Positions 7,030 to 11,306 of a stretch of DNA of 11,306 nucleotides are shown piece after piece. The notes beneath the pieces are model-generated. The model was not told the origin of the DNA. It made no database searches and saw only the letters and a program-made list of their open reading frames with translations. Source of the DNA: an uncultured Muribaculaceae bacterium (GTDB taxonomy: Bacteria > Bacteroidota > Bacteroidia > Bacteroidales > Muribaculaceae). Made by a program: the position numbers and the translations under genes. Numbering within the stretch: the stretch's first letter is position 1; each line of letters opens with the position of its first letter. The DNA lies in assembly GCA_910584905.1 (NCBI GenBank), contig CAJUCQ010000075.1, positions 1-11,306 of the forward strand, in the 5' to 3' direction.

Positions 7030-7410
7030 ATGGCATCAACCGGATTTTGGCTCACGATGGCCCTGCTTGTCGTGTCGAATATATTCATGACTTTCGCGTG
7101 GTACGGCCATCTGAAGCTTCAGGAGATGAACGTATTCACTTCCAATACGCCTCTCTACGTAGTAATCGCCGTGTCGTGGGCAATCGCCCTGCTTGAATAT
7201 TGCTGTCAGGTGCCGGCCAACCGCATCGGCTTTGTCGGAAACGGCGGCCCGTTTTCGCTCATGCAACTGAAGGTGATTCAGGAGGCAATCACGCTCGTCG
7301 TGTTCACGGTGTTCACCGTCGTGTTTTTCAAAGGCGAGAGTCTTCAGTGGAACCACTTCGCGGCCTTCGTATGCCTGATACTGGCCGTGTATTTCGTGTT
7401 TATGAAATGA
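7030..7410 (+). CDS. DMT-superfamily small membrane protein (DUF486 type)
   Basis: The 126-residue product is a four-helix inner-membrane protein, with hydrophobic segments near residues 7-24, 41-57, 86-102 and 107-124. Length, helix count and the blocks TFAWYGHL (21-28), SWAIALLEYCCQVPANR (49-65) and SLMQLKVIQEAITL (76-89) match the DUF486/DMT_6 family, related to small drug/metabolite transporters. Family members have no firmly assigned substrate, so I would not name one. Eight bases separate it from the phosphatase stop, so the two are probably one transcript. A role in taking up something the phosphatase releases is conceivable but unsupported. A strong hairpin follows. Confidence 0.87.
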   Translation: MASTGFWLTMALLVVSNIFMTFAWYGHLKLQEMNVFTSNTPLYVVIAVSWAIALLEYCCQVPANRIGFVGNGGPFSLMQLKVIQEAITLVVFTVFTVVFFKGESLQWNHFAAFVCLILAVYFVFMK

Positions 7411-7414
7411 CTAA

Positions 7415-7436
7415 GGGGGCGCCTCAAGGCGCCCCC
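7415..7436. terminator. Bidirectional GC-rich hairpin between convergent operons
   Basis: GGGGGCGCC (7415-7423) and GGCGCCCCC (7428-7436) form a perfect 9-bp stem with the four-base loop TCAA. It sits 4 bases after the DMT gene stop and 24 bases past the stop of the convergent DUF4097-like gene. Neither side has a T-run, so it lacks the classical tail, but its strength and position suggest it ends transcription or stabilises both 3' ends. Confidence 0.7.
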
Positions 7437-7460
7437 TGACTGTATGGACCCGCCGAGTGC

Positions 7461-8498
7461 TTACGGTTCGGTTGGTGCGGTTATGGCGTGGATGGTGAGG
7501 TCGCTGAAATTGCCGCCGTTAAAGCGTATGCTGCCTTTGCCGCCGCCGTTGATGATGAACTGTTCTCTGTTTTTTTCGCGCTTTGAGCTGTCGTAGCCCA
7601 TCTGTTCGGCCTCCGACACGACTTTTGTCCGCAGGTCCTTGATTTTGCATTTGCCGTACTTCATGTTTTCGGTGATGACTTCGAAGGCGGCTTTTTTGTC
7701 GATGCCGATATTGAGGTTGCTGTAGTGGCCGTCGACTTCGACAAGACGGAAGTCCGGCGCGAGGCGGGCGATTTTAATTTTTGAAAAAGAGGAGTTGGCC
7801 CGCAGGCTGCGGATAATGTCGGAGGATACGAACTGCGAGTACGAAAGCCCCAGCCCGGCGGCGTCAAGACGCCCGATTCTGATGGCGCCGAACTGATCGC
7901 TGGCGCGGAGAGTGTCGGCGCTGCCGATTTTAATTGTGGAATATTGGTTCAGGAGGGCAATGTTTTTGGCCGAGCCGACGGTGCAGTCGGAGCAGAACGA
8001 GAGGTTGAGGCTGGCGTTGCGCACGTTGCCGATGTTGATTTTTCCATAGCTGCAGTTTATGGTCAGCGGAGTGGTGAAATCATCGCCTGTAATGTTGCCG
8101 AAATTGTTTGTGAGCCGCATGGGGTGGTTTTTGGGGGCTTTTACCCTGAGAGTGATTTCCCAGCGCTCGTTGTTCTTTCCGAGGACAATTTGCTTTTTGG
8201 TATTGAATTCCACTTTAGCTCCGGTGACGCGTTTCCTGCTTATGTCCGTAAAGGAGATTGCGTCGAGAATTTCTTGTGCGTGCGATTCTTTCCGGGCCTC
8301 GACTGTGGCTTCGAGCGTGATTTCGGCCGTGGGTTTGTCCCAGTGCTCCACGAGGATGTGCCCGTAGATACACGAAAGCGCAATCGTGTCGCCTTTCGCC
8401 GGAGTGACGGTTAAGACTTCTTTTCGACTAAGTTCTTTAGCCGGAACAAAGGGTGCCGAAAGGATGGCGGTGAGAAGGAGGAGAATGAATTTCTTCAT
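7461..8498 (-). CDS. Secreted DUF4097-like beta-repeat protein, third gene of the sigma operon
   Basis: The 345-residue protein begins with a signal peptide (MKKF, then a hydrophobic stretch to about residue 18, likely cut near Ala20), so it is exported. After a beta-rich N-terminal part, residues about 133-288 show a regular short repeat of an aromatic residue, a small residue and alternating hydrophobics ending in Gly. Examples are FGNITG (133), YGKINIG (151), YSTIKIG (186), FGAIRIG (203), FSKIKIA (238), YSNLNIG (259) and YGKCKIK (281). Spacing is 17-18 residues in the middle, lengthening to 21-22 at the end, as in a right-handed parallel beta-helix or solenoid. This resembles DUF4097 proteins, often described as putative adhesins. 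No catalytic motif is seen. It follows the anti-sigma-like gene by 3 bases and shares its promoter. It could be a sensor, a target or an envelope protein in the sigma circuit; which one is not decidable here. Confidence 0.82.
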   Translation of the reverse strand: MKKFILLLLTAILSAPFVPAKELSRKEVLTVTPAKGDTIALSCIYGHILVEHWDKPTAEITLEATVEARKESHAQEILDAISFTDISRKRVTGAKVEFNTKKQIVLGKNNERWEITLRVKAPKNHPMRLTNNFGNITGDDFTTPLTINCSYGKINIGNVRNASLNLSFCSDCTVGSAKNIALLNQYSTIKIGSADTLRASDQFGAIRIGRLDAAGLGLSYSQFVSSDIIRSLRANSSFSKIKIARLAPDFRLVEVDGHYSNLNIGIDKKAAFEVITENMKYGKCKIKDLRTKVVSEAEQMGYDSSKREKNREQFIINGGGKGSIRFNGGNFSDLTIHAITAPTEP

Positions 8499-8501
8499 GA
8501 T

Positions 8502-9059
8502 TTAAATTATGATTAGCGTGGTGGATTCGGAGTCGCATTCGCGGATATTTCTGCCGAGGAGGCGCAGGGCGTTGATGCTTGAGGTGTAGTGGGTGTGGAG
8601 GGCGCGGATGCCCTCGGGAGAGCGGGGCAGGTCGGATGCCACGTTTTTTTCAAATTCGAGCTGAGTCTTTGAGAAACGGCGCAGGCCGTCTTCGGCGGCG
8701 GTGCGTTCGCCGGGGGTCGACGCCGAGCGCAGGATGTTCTCGCTGAGACGTCGGATTTCGAGCCTGTAGGATTGATTTATAGAGGCCATTTTGGCTTCGA
8801 ACGGGTCGGCGGACTTCTCGGCGGAGTACATGCCGAAAAAGCCGTATGCGGCAGTCCAAAGAAGGGAAGCGGCGGCGGCCCCCGACATGATTCGGGCGGC
8901 GGCCTTGCGCCGGCGGGTGCGTCTGTCGGCGCCGATGGCGGCTGTTGCCGCCGTGAGCTTTGCGGCGAAGCGTTCTTCGTGGCCGGCCGGCGGACTCGCG
9001 CTGAGGCCGGCGGCGTCGCGGATTATGCGCTCGCGGAATGTGTCAGTGTGCTTGTCCAT
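8502..9059 (-). CDS. Anti-sigma-like single-pass membrane protein
   Basis: The 185-residue protein has a cytoplasmic N-terminal part with PPAGHEERFAAKL (23-35), which resembles the short PxGHxxRFxxKL segment near the start of many Bacteroidota membrane partners of ECF sigma factors. A basic stretch (RRTRRRKAAAR, 46-56) precedes one hydrophobic segment at about 57-77, followed by a periplasmic domain of about 105 residues predicted to be helical. That topology (N-in, single pass) fits a membrane anti-sigma factor. There is no zinc-binding HxxxCxxC motif. The C terminus is hydrophobic (TTLIII). Its start lies inside the sigma gene (17-bp overlap), and the beta-repeat gene begins 3 bases after its stop. 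The anti-sigma role is inferred from topology and position; a plain conserved membrane protein is the alternative. Confidence 0.75.
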   Translation of the reverse strand: MDKHTDTFRERIIRDAAGLSASPPAGHEERFAAKLTAATAAIGADRRTRRRKAAARIMSGAAAASLLWTAAYGFFGMYSAEKSADPFEAKMASINQSYRLEIRRLSENILRSASTPGERTAAEDGLRRFSKTQLEFEKNVASDLPRSPEGIRALHTHYTSSINALRLLGRNIRECDSESTTLIII

Positions 9060-9627
9060 TGTGTGTCAGTTCTTTGATGAGACGTCGTTTCGCCCGGAGG
9101 TATTGAACTCTTACGGTCGATTGCGGGATTCCGAGTATTTCGGCGCACTCTTCGTAGTCGTATCCTTCAAAGAGATGGAGGCTCAGAATCGTGCGCGAAG
9201 AAGCAGGCAATAGCTTCAGCGCCTGTCGCACGGCCTCGATGTCGGCTTCGGGGTCATCGGGTTCGTCCTCGGGTTCTTCGCTCTTGAGATCGGTATCGGT
9301 GGGTTCGGAGGTGCTGAATAGCATCCGTCGGCGCAGTATGTCGATGGCGCAGTTGGCTGCCGTGCGCCGCAGCCATGCCACGAGGGTTTCGATGCATGAC
9401 GTGAATTCGCATTGTCCATCGGCGCAGACTTTGAAGAGCCGCAGGAAGGCTTCCTGCATGGCGTCTTCGGCGTCTTGGGTGTTGCCGCAGATGCGCAGGG
9501 CTGTGGGGTAGATTCGGTCCGAGAGTAGCCTGTATGCCTCCATGCAGGCCTTCGGGGAACCCTCGGCAAGCGAGCGGAGGAGATTGTCGGAGGTGTCGCA
9601 GGGGCGTGTGGTCTTGAAGAGGCGCAT
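9043..9627 (-). CDS. ECF-type RNA polymerase sigma factor (sigma-70 family)
   Basis: The 194-residue product has the two-domain form of extracytoplasmic function sigma factors. Region 2 covers about residues 12-67, with the core-binding helix block DAEDAMQEAFLRLFK (52-66). Region 4 covers about 137-188, with LPASSRTILSLHLFEGY, then the helix-turn-helix YEECAEILGIPQSTVRVQYLRAKRRL that reads the -35 element. The linker between them (about 105-131) is unusually acidic (repeated Glu/Asp/Pro). The ATG at 9625-9627 is preferred. The open frame continues upstream to 9843, but that part crosses an ECF-type promoter (9665-9690), so the ATG at 9673-9675 would lie inside the promoter spacer. The anti-sigma-like gene starts within the last 17 bases. 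The promoter suggests the factor drives its own operon. Confidence 0.92.
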   Translation of the reverse strand: MRLFKTTRPCDTSDNLLRSLAEGSPKACMEAYRLLSDRIYPTALRICGNTQDAEDAMQEAFLRLFKVCADGQCEFTSCIETLVAWLRRTAANCAIDILRRRMLFSTSEPTDTDLKSEEPEDEPDDPEADIEAVRQALKLLPASSRTILSLHLFEGYDYEECAEILGIPQSTVRVQYLRAKRRLIKELTHNGQAH

Positions 9628-9664
9628 TGGGTCCGGGGCGTTTCGGGATTCGGTTTGTAATAAA

Positions 9665-9690
9665 GACGGACGCATCCCCGGGATGTTACA
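9665..9690 (-). promoter_or_regulatory. Predicted ECF-type promoter of the sigma operon
   Basis: On the minus strand TGTAAC (9690-9685) is followed after exactly 16 bases by CGTC (9668-9665). An AAC-containing -35 and a CGTC-like -10 at this spacing are the usual form of ECF-dependent promoters and unlike the TAnnTTTG housekeeping boxes seen elsewhere in the window. A start at about 9657 would leave a leader of about 30 bases before the ATG at 9627. The spacer contains CATCCC-C-GGGATG (9673-9685), an interrupted palindrome overlapping the -35 edge. Confidence 0.65.
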
Positions 9691-9720
9691 CTTTCCGACA
9701 AAAAACATTGCGTCGGAGTG
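9689..9720. repeat. Inverted repeat directly upstream of the sigma promoter
   Basis: CACT (9689-9692) plus CCGAC (9695-9699) pairs with GTCGG (9712-9716) plus AGTG (9717-9720), with a 2-base bulge and a 12-base A-rich loop. It abuts the -35 element and lies between the MerR gene stop and the sigma promoter. It could be a protein-binding site or an end structure of the upstream transcript; there is no proper T-tail after it in either direction. Confidence 0.4.
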
Positions 9721-9751
9721 AAAAAAATATCGTTTCTGTGCCTCAGCCGCG

Positions 9752-10105
9752 CTATTTTCGGCTTTGAGCGGCCTCAAGAAGCCGCAACAGGGTGGCGCGC
9801 ACGCCCTGCAGACGACGCACGACGTCATGGGTCTTGTCAACACCCTTGCGGTTGTTGCGCAGTTCGGCTTTTGCCGCGTCGAGCTTCAGGCCGCGGTCCT
9901 TAAGCAGAAAGCGCAGCATGCGGATTGTCTCGATATCCTTGGTCGAATAAAGTCGGCGGCCCTTCTGGGTCCGTTTGGGGCTCAGCTCCGAGAACTCTTT
10001 TTCCCAAAAGCGCAGTGTCGACACGGGCAACTCGGTCATTTCCGATACTTCGCTGATAGAGTAGTAGAGTTTGTCGAGCGATTCGAGCTTGGATGGAGGG
10101 GGCAT
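9752..10105 (-). CDS. Small MerR-family transcriptional regulator
   Basis: The 117-residue protein has an N-terminal MerR winged helix-turn-helix. YYSISEVSEMTELPVSTLRFW (14-34) forms the HTH and the start of the first wing, GRRLYSTKDIETIRMLRFLL (49-68) is the second helical pair, and KDRGLKLDAAKAEL (69-82) follows as in the family. The remaining C-terminal part (about 84-115) is a single charged helix, probably the dimerising coiled coil. There is no ligand-binding domain and no cysteine, so it is not a metal or redox sensor of the classical kind. It lies 47 bases after the M23 peptidase gene on the same strand and is probably co-transcribed with it. Its targets are unknown; the intergenic dyads nearby are candidates only. 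Confidence 0.92.
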   Translation of the reverse strand: MPPPSKLESLDKLYYSISEVSEMTELPVSTLRFWEKEFSELSPKRTQKGRRLYSTKDIETIRMLRFLLKDRGLKLDAAKAELRNNRKGVDKTHDVVRRLQGVRATLLRLLEAAQSRK

Positions 10106-10152
10106 GGCAGGGGAGGGTGGTGTTTACGTTTGCTTTGTTTCGGGGGCGGCGG

Positions 10153-11124
10153 TTAGTCCATCATGCGCCCGGCATTCTCGGCGAGGCGTATCATTTCGTC
10201 ATATTCCTCGGGAGTGATGTCGTAGAAGTGGTAGTAGACGGGGTTTTGCGGCTGTCCTTTGAGGCGCACTTCGTAGTGGAGATGCGGGCCGGTGCTCTTG
10301 CCCGTGTTTCCGACTTTGCCTATGAGGTCGCCGCGTTTGACGCTTTGTCCCGGCTTGACGCAAAGTTCTGACAGGTGTGCGTAGCGCGTGGTGTAATTGT
10401 AGCCGTGGTTTATCTCCACCATGTTGCCGTAGGCGCTTTCCCAGCCCGATGTGTTGACTGTTCCGTCGCCGGTGGCATAGACCGGAGTCCCCTGCGGAGC
10501 CGAGAAGTCAAGTCCTTCGTGGAAACGGGCCGTGCCGTAGACGGGGTCGATGCGGGTGCCGTAGCCGGAGGCCACTGTGCGCAGATATTTCTCGGAAATC
10601 GGCGGTATGGCCGGGATGTGGGCCAGCCGCTTGTCCATTTCTCCCGCACGGCGCGAAAGATAGTCGAACGAGGCCGACTGCACGTAGAGCATACGTTCGA
10701 GGCGGTCGAATTTCGCTCTTGCGTTTTCGACAAGCGCCGGGTCGGAGAGGGAGTCGAGGCGGTCGAAGGCGCGCTGACGCTCAAGCCCGGCATAACGGCG
10801 TCCGGCGCTGATGGGCTCGGCCTGCATGATGACGCGATAGAAATTGTTGTCGCGCTCGGCGAGGTCTTCCATTACCGACAGGGATTCGTCGGCGCGACGG
10901 TTGAGCACGCTGATTTCGGCGCGGAGCGTCTCGTTTTCGCTCCTCAGCTCTTTCTCGCGCGGAAAGTCCATGAACGAATAAGCCAAGGCCACGGCGGCCA
11001 CACCGGCGATGACGCCTGCCGCACCCTGCCGCAGGCGCACCCTCAGCCGCTCGCCTTTCGATGGAAAGACGCGCTCAAACTGGTCGGTGACAGGGTTGTA
11101 TCTGTAAAATACGCGTTGGCTCAT
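10153..11124 (-). CDS. Membrane-anchored M23 family peptidase (LytM domain)
   Basis: The 323-residue protein has a short cytoplasmic N terminus, one membrane segment at about 34-52, a coiled-coil or helical region at about 56-165, and a C-terminal M23 (lysostaphin/LytM-type) domain from about 185. The domain keeps its zinc ligands: His202 and Asp206 in FHEGLDF, and His283 in GPHLHYEV (His281 is the adjacent conserved histidine). His250 in RYAHLS is the usual second catalytic-site histidine. It is therefore expected to be an active peptidoglycan endopeptidase held at the inner membrane and facing the periplasm, with a role in wall remodelling or division. The N terminus has YRYNPVTDQFERV, a segment I associate with Bacteroidota members of this family. 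It is the first gene of a unit with the MerR gene, with a -7 box 16 bases upstream. Confidence 0.93.
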   Translation of the reverse strand: MSQRVFYRYNPVTDQFERVFPSKGERLRVRLRQGAAGVIAGVAAVALAYSFMDFPREKELRSENETLRAEISVLNRRADESLSVMEDLAERDNNFYRVIMQAEPISAGRRYAGLERQRAFDRLDSLSDPALVENARAKFDRLERMLYVQSASFDYLSRRAGEMDKRLAHIPAIPPISEKYLRTVASGYGTRIDPVYGTARFHEGLDFSAPQGTPVYATGDGTVNTSGWESAYGNMVEINHGYNYTTRYAHLSELCVKPGQSVKRGDLIGKVGNTGKSTGPHLHYEVRLKGQPQNPVYYHFYDITPEEYDEMIRLAENAGRMMD

Positions 11125-11140
11125 TTGTCTGCGGTTTTTG

Positions 11141-11148
11141 CAAAATTA
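11141..11148 (-). promoter_or_regulatory. Predicted -7 promoter box for M23-merR
   Basis: The minus strand reads TAATTTTG, an exact TAnnTTTG match, ending 16 bases before the peptidase ATG, so the leader would be only about 12 bases. It is the left arm of an 11-bp perfect inverted repeat (11139-11149 with 11179-11189). Confidence 0.6.
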
Positions 11149-11179
11149 CGAAAAAATTTTTACTTCGGGCGTTTATTTG

Positions 11180-11187
11180 TAATTTTG
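11180..11187 (+). promoter_or_regulatory. Predicted -7 promoter box reading out of the right edge
   Basis: TAATTTTG on the plus strand is an exact TAnnTTTG match and points to a gene beyond the window. In Bacteroidales the M23-merR pair often lies divergent from alaS, from memory, so that is one candidate; nothing here confirms it. A clear -33 element is not seen. Confidence 0.5.
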
Positions 11188-11193
11188 CATTAG

Positions 11194-11221
11194 TAGTGGT
11201 GCGATAAAAATCCAACCACTA
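11194..11221 (+). repeat. 7-bp perfect hairpin in the predicted leader
   Basis: TAGTGGT (11194-11200) and ACCACTA (11215-11221) form a perfect 7-bp stem with a 14-base loop, extendable by a G-T pair. It begins close to the predicted start of the rightward transcript and its 3' arm includes the A of the ATG at 11221, so it could hide that start codon in the RNA or serve as a DNA operator. Confidence 0.45.
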
Positions 11222-11277
11222 TGATTAATATATTAGTATTTAGTCAAATACAAGAGTACTTTGATTTTTCGATTTGA
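11221..11277 (+). CDS. Possible 18-residue leader peptide
   Basis: ATG at 11221 opens an 18-codon frame (MINILVFSQIQEYFDFSI) closed by TGA at 11275-11277. It is the first ATG after the predicted plus-strand promoter and is preceded by a hairpin that overlaps its start. Length alone carries no weight, since such frames are common by chance in AT-rich DNA, and there is no run of one amino acid as in classical attenuators. It is listed because of its position. The remaining 29 bases (11278-11306) show nothing I can assign. Confidence 0.2.
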   Translation: MINILVFSQIQEYFDFSI

Positions 11278-11306
11278 ATTTGGTTTATTAGTCTTGTTGT
11301 TCAGAA

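Noticed and set aside
9628..9843. N-terminal extension of the sigma factor
   Set aside because: The extra 72 residues overlap the MerR gene and the ECF-type promoter and resemble no sigma-factor sequence.
10091..10120. Possible G-quadruplex at the start of the MerR gene
   Set aside because: Only three runs of three or more G are present with short spacing, so the usual four-run criterion is not met.
10375..11193. Plus-strand open frame opposite the M23 peptidase gene
   Set aside because: Antisense shadow of a gene with intact zinc ligands, and its end crosses the predicted promoters.
1..11306. tRNA genes, CRISPR arrays, insertion sequences, attachment sites
   Set aside because: No cloverleaf-like sequence, spaced repeat array, transposase or integrase motif was seen on either strand.

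Overview
The window looks like ordinary chromosomal DNA from a member of the Bacteroidales; a GC-richer family such as Muribaculaceae would fit, but that placement is inference. The evidence is the Bacteroidota -7 promoter box (TAnnTTTG) at five intergenic positions, the lack of clear Shine-Dalgarno sequences, and families typical of the phylum: a BioG-BioC fusion, a MINPP-type histidine phosphatase, and an ECF sigma factor followed by an anti-sigma-like protein and a DUF4097-like protein. I see no rRNA, tRNA, CRISPR array, insertion sequence or prophage gene.

Layout. Positions 1-181 are AT-richer and hold no gene I can support. From 182 to 5597 every gene is on the minus strand. In transcription order they are the bioGC fusion and bioD (4-bp overlap), then a DEDDy 3'-5' exonuclease, a 73-residue membrane protein (4-bp overlap) and gpmI. 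A strong terminator follows gpmI, then comes cdsA. At about 5600-5725 divergent promoters separate the biotin genes from a plus-strand pair: a secreted MINPP-like phosphatase and a small DMT/DUF486 membrane protein. A GC-rich hairpin at 7415-7436 lies between this pair and a convergent minus-strand operon (7461-9627). That operon encodes an ECF sigma factor, a single-pass anti-sigma-like protein and a secreted beta-repeat protein. Further right are a small MerR-type regulator and a membrane-anchored M23 peptidase. The right end has a second pair of divergent promoters forming a perfect 11-bp inverted repeat, then a hairpin and an 18-codon reading frame pointing out of the window.

How the genes work together. 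bioGC and bioD supply the pimeloyl-ACP entry steps and the dethiobiotin synthetase step of biotin synthesis; bioF, bioA and bioB are not here. gpmI (glycolysis) and cdsA (CDP-diacylglycerol synthesis) are housekeeping genes. The best candidate for a little-described system is the sigma / anti-sigma-like / beta-repeat operon. Its predicted promoter is ECF-type (TGTAAC, 16 bp, CGTC) and lies directly upstream of the sigma gene, which suggests a self-activating envelope-sensing circuit. Its signal and regulon cannot be read from this sequence.
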